Shown piece after piece: positions 10,612 to 21,090 of a stretch of DNA of 64,000 nucleotides (position 1 is its first letter; each line of letters starts with the position of its first letter). The DNA is from Latrodectus hesperus (lineage: Eukaryota > Arthropoda > Arachnida > Araneae > Theridiidae): NCBI GenBank assembly GCA_037975125.1, contig CM075857.1, forward strand, positions 20,805,497-20,869,496, read 5' to 3'. A model generated the notes under the pieces. That model made no database searches. It was not told the origin of the DNA and was given only the letters and a program-made list of their open reading frames with translations. Both the position numbers and the translations under genes were made by a program.

Positions 10612-12772
10612 TTGTTTAAAGTTAGTAGCGATATTTGAAATTTATTTTTGATATTTGTCCATTCAACTGGTATAAAAATTAGCGTAATAATATTTATAAA
10701 ATAACCCATAAAAATAACTAAACATGATTGTTTATATTATAATTTTTCATTATTTTGACTTTTGAATTTGGAACTAATAATTAAATATTTGTTTCATTTG
10801 GTAAATGTTTAATTACTGTCTATCAATATGAATATAATAACGTTTTGAATATTTTACATTGTTTAGTTACAATTGATTTTATAAATAACGGCTTAGAGAT
10901 ACTGTTATGCAAGTGTATTACTTGAATGTATAAAGTATTTCTTCCGTACTTGAATGTATAATTCTTATAATTGTAAATAAGTAATACACTCACTAATAAT
11001 TTCCATTTATATCTCACTGGGGTCATACGAATAATTTTTGTGGAATCTTATTATTCATATAAACGCTTCTTTATTTTTGTGGTCTAATGTTTACCCACTT
11101 CATTAAGACATTAATTCTTCAGTAGAAGTGGTGCATAAGATTTATTAACAAGGTATTATATGGCTGCATAAATTATTCATATAAGCAGTGGCAGGCTGAT
11201 TACATCAAAATTTATTACGCCAATGTCAGTACTATATTGGTTATACTCGATAGTTTTACTATGTTTTTTCTAATATAGAAAAATGTACTTTAGAATGGTT
11301 TTTAATTTTTCTTTACTATTGAAGTATGAATTAAGTCTTATTTATTAAACTGCTTTAGAAAAATATTAAATTTAGTGAAATAATGTGAACATTTAATTAA
11401 AAATATGATTATATTTTGAAATTTGAGAAATTAGATATGTCTCTCTATATTTTGACAGACATTAGATATAGGTATGTTTTTCCAAATTTACATTTTCGAA
11501 CTTCGTCAATTCAGACTAATTAATTCTTTTATTAAAAAAGATTCTGTATAAAATGAATCAAATTATGATGAATAAAATGAATTACAATAAGAATGTCATT
11601 TATTATATACTTAAGTAACTTAAAAATGTTAATTAAACGTAGTGTACTGTGCATATGATTAATATTTCATTCAAGAGTTACAGTGTCATAATAATTAGGC
11701 TTACCAATGTTCATTCTTGCTTTTATCACGGGTTACATTGAATTGTGGGAAATGCCAGTTGCACTTAAACGCTTATACTTAGCTTCTTGATGGTAATTTA
11801 GTCTTTTAATCACGTTTATTAGCACCTCATTTATTCACTCTTTTTTTTACTAAAATATGTCTTTATCTAGGAAATTCAAATTTATGTGATCTGGATTATC
11901 AGGATTTAAAATATTAAATCACGATTATCCAGGTCAAGATTTCTGAATCTTAATTTTCAGAATGATTTCTGAATCTTAATTAAAAAGAAATTTGAATCAG
12001 GTTATTTAAAATCTTATATTTCAACAAAACATTTATGATATTAACTATAAATAATGTGGCCTATATTATGCACATTTTCTTTAAATGGTATAAATGTGAA
12101 ATTTTCTAAAAATCGATTCCATATTTGCTATTTTATTTCCGAGCATATTTATTTCCTTCGATGGCGTGATGAAAACAGCTACGGTTCCAGTTTGCTCAAT
12201 CATCTACCAATGAAATTGTTAAGTATGACTCATGTGATAAAAATATGTTGGATTAACTCTGTATTTTCAAGTGTATTTATGACTGAATTTTTGTTTACAT
12301 ATGGATTTTATGTACTTAAAAAAATGTGTTTTGTTATTGTTGTATTAATATTAAACGTTTCTTTCGTCATATTTTCGTTGTTTCCTTTTTATGATTCATA
12401 CAAAATCTAACCTCGAAATAAAATAATTTACTGTTGCGTGAATTTTTACTCACATATATTTGGGTTAATAAAATGTCCTAATTCCTAAAAGGAGCAATAT
12501 TTAATTTCAAAAATTCAGAGTGATTTTTTTCATTTATTTATTCAAAGAAAATCAAAATGATGAATTTAATTTAATGATGAATATATAAATTGTGTTTTGA
12601 TTGAAATGTATTGTAAATGATTTATTACATCAAAAGGTATTCTTATACGTATTAAATTAAATAGGCGTGTTTTAAATAGCAAAAAAAATATTACAGTTAA
12701 CAGCTTTTCATCATTCCTTATTTTCTTAAAAAATTGTATAAATCAATTACATATTTATTTAAAAACAAGGAA
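10612..12772. other. Non-coding stretch downstream of UNC93-like gene 1
   Basis: AT-rich with no recognised gene. A degenerate 21-bp inverted repeat lies at 11887-11936, next to a direct repeat of TTTCTGAATCTTAATT near 11940 and 11966. The 118-codon open frame at 12054-12410 has no family resemblance. Confidence 0.5.
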
Positions 12773-13060
12773 TTGGTCGCCCACCCTGTCTAGTGGTCAG
12801 AGCCTGACTGCTCGTAAAGAGGTCCTGGGTTCGAATCCCATTTCCCGAATCCAATTCGGGCAGGGATCTAATTTCTCTTTGTTTATTCAGTCTTTGTCCT
12901 TTCTTTATATGAATGGGCTGTGAATGATTGCTTACCCTATAAACGGGTAACTATGGCTTGTATGTACTGAGGAAGTCGGACTCCACACCAAAATAAGGTT
13001 CATTTGGAAAAGTGGAGCAGCGTACCTATAATAACCAGCCTAGCTGGCACAACACAAAAT
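12773..13060 (+). repeat. tRNA-derived SINE, family A
   Basis: The head reads CGCCCACCCTGTCTAGTGGT with B box GGGTTCGAATCCC. The body includes ATAAACGGGTAACTATGGC and AGGAAGTCGGACTCCACACC, and the copy ends CTAGCTGGCACAACACAAAA. It lacks a long tail. It faces a second, oppositely oriented copy 97 bp to the right. Confidence 0.85.
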
Positions 13061-13157
13061 CAGACATCTCTATTATTTTGAAATAATAAATTTTATCATA
13101 CAATGTTTATTCTAAGAGGATAATAAATCAAGTATGCTTGCCACAAAACAAGTCGCT

Positions 13158-13429
13158 GTTGTTGTTGTCGTGTGCCAGCCAGGCTGGCAATATAGGGTGT
13201 GCTGCTCCACTGAACCATATTTAGGTGTGGAGTCCGACTTCCTCAGTACACACATGCCACAGGAACCCGTTTATAGGGTAGGCAACCATTCACAACACAC
13301 TCATACAAGGAAAGGACAAAGACAGGATAGATAGAGAGAGAAAGTACTTCCATGCCCTAACCGGGATTCGAGTCCAGGACCTCCCGATCCGCAGTCAGAC
13401 ACGCTGACCACAAGACAAGTTGGGCGGCT
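13158..13429 (-). repeat. tRNA-derived SINE, family A, with target duplication
   Basis: The minus-strand copy begins at its (AAC)n tail (GTTGTTGTTGTCG on the plus strand) and ends at the head (GTTGGGCGGCT). ACAAGTCGCT occurs at 13148-13157 and again at 13430-13439, a perfect 10-bp target-site duplication. The copy is therefore full length and relatively well preserved. Confidence 0.88.
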
Positions 13430-13552
13430 ACAAGTCGCTTAAAATGCTTATAATTACTACATTAAAAATAAATATTAATATTTCTATTAAAATTTTTCCA
13501 TTGATGATAAATATTTTTAATAGAAAATTGTAACTATGTGAAAGTAATATTT

Positions 13553-13745
13553 ACGAATGCGAGGCTCTTGCCCTCCCTAGATTAACTTCTTTAGGCAACA
13601 TTTATACTAGAGAGTTACACCTAGACTCCATTAAAGGGGTATCGGACAAAAAGTGGGTGACCCGAGCAACTGGAACTAGGAAACATTGGGGTTTAGAGTT
13701 AATAGTACAAAATGTTGATAAAAGCAGAGGTGCCCAATGACATAC
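13553..13745 (+). repeat. 5'-truncated LINE 3' end, same family as 34732-35522
   Basis: The copy matches the 3' end of the LINE at 34732-35522 (reverse strand there) over about 190 bases, from GAATGCGAGGCTCTTGCCCT to GCCCAATGACATACAAACC, with scattered differences. ATGTGAAAG at 13535-13543 and 13770-13778 suggests an imperfect target duplication. Confidence 0.75.
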
Positions 13746-14139
13746 AAACCTAACTCTAACCAGAGAAAAATGTGAAAGGAATAATTTTTTTTCAAAAAGT
13801 TATACTGAATATTTAAATAAATTATTTCATGCAAGGACAAAAATATCCTCATATTTGTAAGTATTGGATATTTTAGAACTTGATGAGACATATTTACTTA
13901 CAATAATTTAAGAATTCTTAATTGTGACAACCGGATAATTTTGTGAATCCATATGAAAATAGTATAATTTAATAAAATATCAAAATTTAAAATGAAAAAG
14001 TTGAATATATTATAAATCTCATTAAAAATATTTTTTATTATAACACATTTTGTAACACAAATAAGTGTGGAACAGTTATACATTTATTAATAATTAAGTA
14101 TAATTCAGATATAAATATTAAGTTTTAATTTATTTTATA

Positions 14140-15528
14140 CACTACTGGCCATTAAAATTGCTACACCAAAAAGGAATGCAAATAACAGAACGATATTTAT
14201 TGGACACATACATTATAGTGGAAAGAACAAGTGATTAGATTTACAGGAAATTAGGATGTATAAATCTTGAGAAATCAGTACCCAGAGCAGCCACCTCTGG
14301 CTGCAATAACAGCATTTATCCGCTTAGGCATGGAGTCAAACAGATATTGTATGGCATGTACGGGGATCTCAGTCCATGCAGCTTCAACACTATGCCACAG
14401 TTCATCGACAGTAGTGGATGGTGAGTGATGGCGTGCCAATCGCTCGGCAACCATTGACCACACGTTCTCAATTGGTAACAGGTCAGGAGAACGTGCTGGC
14501 CAGGGTAACAGTCGAATCTGTTCTGCATTAAGGAAGTTCAGAACAATACGGGCAACATGCGGTCGTGCATCATCCTGTTGAAACAAAGCATTAGGGAGAC
14601 CTCGAAGATAGGGCAGAGCCACGGGCCTCAACACATCGGAAATGTAACGGTTGCTGTTCAAAGTGCCGGTAATGCGAACAAGAGGTGATCGAGACGTGTA
14701 TCCAATGGCATCCCATACCATCACTCCAGCAGATGGGCCAGTATGGCGATGTCCAATGCAAGCTGGCAATGCGCGCTCTCCACGATGCCTCCAAACACGG
14801 ATGCGGCCATTCATGGTCCTGTATACAGAACCGAGATTCATCTGTAAAGATGACGTGATGCCATTCCCGCGTCCAGGTTCGTCGCTGATCACACCATTGA
14901 AGGCGCTCCTATCTATGACGCAGCGTCAATGGTAGCCGAAGCCATGGTCGCCGTGCAGACAATCCATGCTGCTGCAAACGTCGTCGAACTGTTCGAGCAG
15001 AAACTTTTTGCCTTGCAAATGACTCCATTTCTCGACTCAGGGTTCCTGACATGGCTGTACGATCCCTTGTGACTAAGCGGATAAGATGTCTGTCTTCTCT
15101 GCTGTTAGTGATGGGGGTCGCTGAGATCCTGCATGACGTTCCGTATGATTGTCCTGAACCCATCGATTCCATATTCTGCTAACAGTCATGGGGTCTCGAC
15201 CGACGCGAGCAGCAATATTGCGGTACGATAAACCGCAATCCCGGTAGGCTATAATCCTTCCTCGATCAAAGTCAGACACGTTGCTGATAGGCATTTCTTC
15301 TTCTTACACGAGGCATTACAACAACTTTCTTTGCCGAAAACAACGTTGAAACGGATATTGAGTATGAGAAAACTGCTGGTTTTATACACATTGTAGATGT
15401 CGCTACTGTCGCCTTCTATGTATGAAAATCTAATCATTTGCATATCACAGCAAGTTCTACCTGTCATACAAATTTCACGTGTGTGGTGTGCCACTTTCTT
15501 GGTGTAGCAATTTTAATGGCCAGTAGTG
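14140..15528 (-). mobile_element. Tc1-type transposon, DD34E, inactive
   Basis: CACTACTGGCCATTAAAATT begins both ends in inverted orientation. At least 29 bp are identical (14140-14168 and 15500-15528). TA dinucleotides flank both sides (14138-14139, 15529-15530), the Tc1/mariner target duplication. The 1389-bp length fits a minimal Tc1 element with one transposase gene on the minus strand. Confidence 0.93.
14275..15294 (-). pseudogene. Tc1-like transposase with two frameshifts and one stop
   Basis: The protein runs from MPISNVSDFDRGRI at 15294 to RGGCSGY at 14275, about 340 codons, the normal Tc1 length. An N-terminal paired-like helix-turn-helix (RNIAARVGRDPMTVSRIWNRW) precedes a DDE catalytic domain: FTDESRF, then FQQDDARPHVA, then SPDLLPIENVW. 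Thirty-four residues lie between the second Asp and the Glu. Breaks are a frameshift near 15113-15118 (a C run), an in-frame TAG near 14909 and a frameshift near 14820. The copy is non-functional but young-looking. Confidence 0.92.
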
Positions 15529-15530
15529 TA

Positions 15531-17278
15531 TATTATTGTAATAACACAACAATTATATTCAGTGAAACGCTCTCAAATCAACAGCCACGCAATTTTAAAT
15601 CAGGAAGGGATGAAAGTAACTAGTTCAAGAAATAATTTAATACTATTATTCTTTTATTTTTCGCTGAAGTTTATATTTAAATCTTTTTGATACAGCTTTT
15701 ATGATCTTAAAGATACACAGATAGCATTAATTAAAAAAATAGCAAACCAGTCTGATTTCATATTTTAATATTTGTTACTTTAACTCATGGGTGACTCTTT
15801 TTTGTCTCGTGGCAACGTTTCGCCTTTTAAAAATTTAAATAAATGTTTCAATCCAAAAATTTTGCCTTAAAATAATAAATTAAATTTCAATAATTACGGT
15901 TCGGGACAAAGATTGCCGACACCTGAGATTGTTTATTTAGCAGTCGTATAAATTTAATTCAACAGAAGCATCTGGTCACCAAACAGTTTGAGAGCATTGA
16001 GTAAAATGACAGCTTTTTCTTTTGAAATTTACAAATCCGCTACAACATCTAAATTAACAATTTTTTTAAAATAATCGGTTGAAATTAAGATAAAAAAATA
16101 TGTACCTCTTATTTCGATTTATTCTCAATAGATTGAATTATGATTCAATGTTAAACATTAAAAGAGATATGAATATAGTGTCAATTATAAGAATAAGTTG
16201 AAAATATTAATTATATTTTCCTAAATCTCTCTGGAAAAATTAATGTTACTAGGAATAATTAAAAGAAAAAGCAATAGAATGTCCATGTAGAGTATGTGTT
16301 GTCAAAAATTCAAAGTACGTATTTTTTATGTTTAAAAAAACCATGTGAGGTAACAATGTAAAATAATCGTTTGTAAAATATGTAAATTTTTCTGTTAAAA
16401 TATTTTTAAAATATGCTGGCAGGTAAATGATAAATGCTGTGAGCATCAAATCATTAGTTCATGAGCTTGATTCCCACATAAAGAATGGATGTTCATAATG
16501 GTTCGAAATCCACTTTAAACTATATATTCCGGTCTTATTAAACCTCATATACAAAAGTGGTGACTACAGTGTGACAAATAATTAAATTTGAAGAAAAATA
16601 ATGTGTAAGACAGATGTTGTAAATAATTATTTTAATTGTTAAATCAACTATCAGCATTACAATTTATTTCATTATTCATTTATTTGAAAACTTATTTTTT
16701 TATCCCTTTAATTAAAAAGGTTTGTTTCTATTCCATTTCGTATTGTTATTTTAATTTTCCAAGTTATTTTCAAAATGAAATTCAGACTACAATTTTTAGT
16801 TAAGTCTTCCACAGCAAAAAATAAATATATATAACGGGTTGTTATATAACAGACGATTTTGGTGGTGATGTGGTAATTTGCATTTTACATCAACTGCAGA
16901 CAATCATTACCTAACATTAAAAATTCACTTACCATTCGATCACGTGAAGTAATGACTGTTAAATCGTGAATTGTTTCTGACATGTAACTGGATTTATTGC
17001 AAACATTTTCCTTGAGATCTTTTGAATAAGAATTGGTACGCCGCTAAGAACCTGAAAATTTTGAGGTTTTTTTCGTTTAATATTTAGCTTCGGTTTTGAA
17101 GATGGTTTTGTGGTATTGCTTAATGCAAATAACATTTCGTGTAAATTAAAATATTGTTTCGATATAAGAGTTTTCTGGTATTAGCTGTATCTAATTGATA
17201 AAGATAAAAATTTACTCAGTTTTATCAATTGATGTATGCAGTTGGGGAACGAAGAAGTAAAAATACAGTTAATCTCTA
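15531..17278. other. Non-coding stretch
   Basis: Apart from a decayed family G SINE at about 16455-16590 (TTCGAAATCCACTTTAAACT and a CCTCATATACAAAAGTGGTG segment), nothing is recognised in this AT-rich DNA. Confidence 0.5.
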
Positions 17279-18170
17279 ATCATCATCAGCATTGGCACAA
17301 CAACCCTTTGTGGACCTGGGCCTTCCTCAAAATATTTTCCCATTCAACCCTTCACCCAGCAATTGATTTCCAGTTCTTTACATTTTTGTTATTGTGTGGC
17401 TTATATCCTTCCTGGTTGACAGCAACTCAAACCAGGTCCATGAGCCCGAACGCCTTCAAACAATGCAGCTCAGGGATCGAGAATAGCTGGAATGGAATTT
17501 ATTTTAACCGATACAGACCAAAATGTGAGCAGGAGCAGCTTGAGTTGCATTGGATTTTGGACACAGGAGATAAACTTTGTGGTCCATCACATGACGATGT
17601 AAGCGAGTGTGTCCATTTCGAAATCTCGCGTGAGTTGTTTTGTCGCGCGTGTTACCAACCCCAATCAGAACAGCACCAGGGCGATTTGCGGTATACCATC
17701 TTTACTTTTAAAATGGCGAAATGCACACAGTCCTTCCATCTCTATTTTGGAACTTTCTCTTGGTCTTTTATTGAAGGGAATTGCATTAAAATCTCTTAAA
17801 GCTGTTCGTTCTGAGCTTATTCTTACTACATGCCCTTCCCATCTCATTCTGTTTAGTTTTATGGACTTTATAATACCATCGTTATTAAAATTCTTGTAGA
17901 TTTCAAAATTATATATTTTTCTCCAAATGTTGTTATCAAGAACAGCGCCAAAGCTAGTTCTCAGGATCATAGACACAGAATCACAGCCAAAGATAGTTCA
18001 CTGGTTTGCTAATATCTTTCTTTGTTAAAGTCCGTGTCTCCGAGGCATAATCCAAACCGACTTAATCAGAACCTTATTCAGTAAAATCTTTTTCTTTCTG
18101 TTTATTAAGTGAGATTTCAGTAACGATCTTAAACTGAAGCAGCATAGATTGGATGCCATAATTTTCTGAT
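17279..18170 (-). repeat. LINE 3' end (reverse transcriptase C-terminal region), with inserted LINE debris
   Basis: The minus strand at 17976-17665 encodes NRMRWEGHVVRISSERTA after an IYNFEIYKNF block, the post-RT domain common in arthropod LINEs (RWAGHVVRM type). Its left end at 17279 (ATCATCATCAGCATTGGCAC) looks like the 3' terminus with a GATGATGAT tail. About 17340-17660 does not fit this protein. Part of it (17385-17460) resembles the 3' end of the (AAC)n-tailed LINE family found at 18205 and 56505. Confidence 0.65.
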
Positions 18171-18204
18171 TTCAGGATTCAAATTAATGTACATTGCTTT
18201 TTGT

Positions 18205-18490
18205 GTGTTGTTGTTTCTCATCCCCATGACCAGCAGTACTAAATCAGGTCCATGAGTTCATTCTCCCTGAAGAAATCCAATGCTAATAGGGGGTCTTGAT
18301 CCAGATCTTGCTTGGTAAGTCCCAGACAAGATAAAATATGACCAGGGGAGGCTTGTGCAGAAAAGCACCTAATTTCGAAGTTTTTATTGCCTCCAGCAAA
18401 AGTCATTGATGACCAGGGACCACTAATAAAACGGGTAAGAGCAGTTTGATCTCGTCAACTGCTGCCCCGTACCAAGGAGCCTTTGTCTGT
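18205..18490 (-). repeat. 3' end of an (AAC)n-tailed LINE (RNase H C-terminal region)
   Basis: On the minus strand the segment encodes AQASPGHILSCLGLTKQDL followed by a divergent tail and an AACAACAAC end. It matches the C-terminal CCHC-like region of the copies at 48540-49150 (EQASPHHILDCLGL) and 56505-56765 (EQATPEHVLECLGLSKHDL). Confidence 0.7.
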
Positions 18491-18769
18491 TTCAAATTGC
18501 TAGTTCGATTTAAGAGTTCTCTGATATTAGCTGTATGTGAGTGACGAAGATTAAAATTTATTTGGCTTTATCCATAAATGTATATATATGTGCAGGTGGA
18601 AAACTTAGCAGTTAAAAAACAGTTATCCCTCCCCATTAACCGAGGAATTTCGTATGGCTATGTGGGTAACCCGATTTCGCGAATAACCCACAAGATTATT
18701 GAAAAGGGGAATAAATCAATACAAATAGGCATTTGAACAATTTAAATATTTAATAACTAACATGATCAC

Positions 18770-19045
18770 ACTGTAGCCCCGGGGGCTTAGTGGTAGCGTT
18801 TCACGCTCCCAAGGCACAGGCCCGAGATTCGATCCTCGGACTGGGCAAGGTCGATTCAGCCTTTCATACCTTCAGTGAGTCTATAAACTAAGTACCAAGC
18901 ATTCTTGGGAACTAAACACTGGGGGTTTCACGCAAGGCTGACCATCTAATCGGGACATTTGCTTCCCACCCCAGGGCCTCTCGGTCAGGAAAACAGAGAT
19001 GGGCACTGTAGGCCTTGGCCCACATGGTGCCACAGAGTTTAATTT
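18770..19045 (+). repeat. tRNA-derived SINE, family D, with 12-bp target duplication
   Basis: The tRNA-like head (GGGGGCTTAGTGGTAGCGTT, then a GAGATTCGATCCTCGG B box) is followed by a body with AAGTACCAAGCATTCTTGGG. TAACATGATCAC flanks it at 18758-18769 and 19046-19057, a clean 12-bp target duplication. A reverse fragment of the same family lies at 55128-55262. Confidence 0.9.
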
Positions 19046-19285
19046 TAACATGATCACTCTTAATTCTGGAGGAATAATGAAATTTTTAACTCATAAAATT
19101 AATCTGTTATGAATTTACTTTAAGAAAATCAATCAAAAGATTTTTGTTGCACTGAAACGCTTCTTTTGTTTTGGGAATTGGAATTACTTTTGAAAATTAA
19201 ACATCGCAGAAAAGCTGCAAAGTGGATAATTGAGGTTTACTGAATCAAAAAAATAAAAATAATAATAATCTTCATATAATAAAAT

Positions 19286-19538
19286 TGTAGTATGTGGCGA
19301 CTTTTTGGCGATCAACAAACCGCGCTTGGCGTGGTTTGATCTCTTTCGAGAGGTTGCCATATTTTAGAGCAGTTTTCGGCGGAGCGAGGTCCGCGATAGG
19401 TTGTATTATTCTGGTAGGAGATGAAGGCTCCGAGTTTGTTTTGTTTTTGACATTAAATGTTTGTTTGTTTGTTAGTAAATAAATGTGTTGTCCAGGATAT
19501 GGTGATCGTTAATTTTTTCGGCCGTTCGACACATCACA
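19286..19538 (+). mobile_element. Probable solo LTR
   Basis: The 253-bp segment starts TGTAGTATGTGGCGACTTTT and ends GACACATCACA, the TG...CA borders of an LTR. AAAAT flanks it on both sides (19281-19285, 19539-19543), a 5-bp duplication as made by Gypsy-type elements. It is GC-richer than its surroundings and contains AATAAATGTGTTGTCC, a possible poly(A) signal near the 3' part. No second LTR or gag-pol lies nearby, so it looks like an LTR-LTR recombination product. Orientation is assigned from the AATAAA. Confidence 0.75.
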
Positions 19539-20392
19539 AAAATTTAAAATAATCTTTAACTGTTGGAATTTTTTTCCACTGATTTTCCAAGAGTTGGTAA
19601 AAATGTATTTAAAAAATGAGAACATTTAAATGTTAGTAACAGAAATTTGAAAATACAGCAGTGCCATCAAAAAACTATCATATCCAATTCATTTCCCTCA
19701 AAACATAAGTTATGATATTTTATAAACCTTATAGGTAAAATAGAATCTACTATTATTAATGAAGAGATTACGTGTATTACGAAGGGTCTTAATTTTATAT
19801 ATGTGAAGTAGCAATGTTTGTTTTGTAAAATCGGATTTAGTCAACTATAATATCCTTATGAAAACTAATTCTTCCAAACATCAGAACAGTGATATATTCG
19901 TCTCAAGCTTAATGAAAAAAATCGCATTATTATTTGACTGCTAGCAAAGATATTAATCTAAAATTAGTAAGATAATTCAGTAATTTACATTTTTTTCCCA
20001 CTGAAATCAAATAAAAGCACAAGCTGCTGAGAGTTCAAAATTGATGAATAAAACTTACACCAGTCCTCAAAAGTAAGAGAATTCGCATATTTTGTCGAAT
20101 TACATGAAAAGAACTGAACAAATATTATTATAATTACTGATTCGAAACAACTATGGGAATTTCGTGACACGTTTCATAAGCATATATGTGTCCCTAGGAG
20201 GAATTAAAAGAATAAGCGTTATAAGCTCGCGTAATCGGAAATGTTTGGCTAAATACCGTATACATAAGAAAATTTGCGGAACTAGTATGATATCCCTCTC
20301 TATTGGCGATCATTGCGATTTCTTTCTTCAAGTGGCGACGAAAAAAGTGGCAACCTAGAATGGACACCAATCAGCGTAAGAAATTTGGGTTT

Positions 20393-20520
20393 TCTCCGAT
20401 TTCGAATTACTAGGCCTAACACTACATAAGAAAACCATAATAACAATAAAGCGGAGTTCCCCCCTCCTATTTCAAATTTCTAAACCTAACGGTATATTAG
20501 AAAACAGTAATCGTAATAAG
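20393..20520. repeat. Degenerate direct duplication, about 65 bp unit
   Basis: CTCCGATTTCGAATTACTAG with CCTAACACTACATAAGAAAA is followed by CTCCTATTTCAAATTTCTAA with CCTAACGGTATATTAGAAAA. Both copies continue into CC/CA(A)TAATAACAATAA-like ends. Confidence 0.6.
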
Positions 20521-20830
20521 AATTGATTAAAGATTCTATTTAAAAATATTTTAGTATTAAAATTAAACGAAATAAAGTGGCAAAAATAATTACATTTAAT
20601 AACATCTAGTTAAAAATAAATAAAATAATGAATTTCTTTGATTTAAGATAGAATGTTACAAATCATTACTATATAAAAGTAGACAAATGTAGAATAGTTA
20701 AAAAAAAAGAACGATTCTATAATTTCGTATAATATTTGAAATTTAAATACTTAACATACAATTCTAGGAATATATTTTCTATGCCTGAAGAAAATAATTA
20801 AAATAAAATTCTTTCCTTCATTTTTCGTCT

Positions 20831-21090
20831 GGCGCTCTACATACATAGCAAAATTCAAAATGAATACAAAAGTCAGCGTTTAATTTCTGGCACGATATCC
20901 ACAGTGAAATACAAAACGAATATAAAAGACAGTATTGAAATTCCGGCACTATATTTACAGCGAAATAAAGAATGTGAATATAAAAGACAATATTTATAAT
21001 CCGCACTACATCCGAAGTGAAATAAAAAATAAATATGAAAAAACAAGATTTATATATATAGAATTTCCTCGCTTTACATCCAATAAAAAA
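20831..21090. repeat. Degenerate tandem array, 56-65 bp unit, 4-5 copies
   Basis: Units start at about 20831, 20889, 20945, 21002 and 21068. Each begins GGC(G/A)CT(A/C)TA-like, continues with ACAG(C/T)GAAATA, then a GAATATAAAAGACA(A/G)TATT segment. Divergence is 20-30 percent by eye, with the last copy partial. Confidence 0.7.

Noticed and set aside
12054..12410. 118-codon open frame downstream of UNC93-like gene 1
   Set aside because: Composition matches AT-rich non-coding DNA and no domain is recognisable.
12785..12845. tRNA gene-like A and B boxes (also at 7970, 9950, 13370, 18790, 44700 and 55720)
   Set aside because: They lack a foldable full cloverleaf and are followed by SINE bodies and tails, so they are SINE heads rather than tRNA genes.
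17236..17799. 187-codon plus-strand open frame
   Set aside because: It runs antisense through LINE 3' end debris. The minus strand carries the recognisable RWEGHVVR coding signal.
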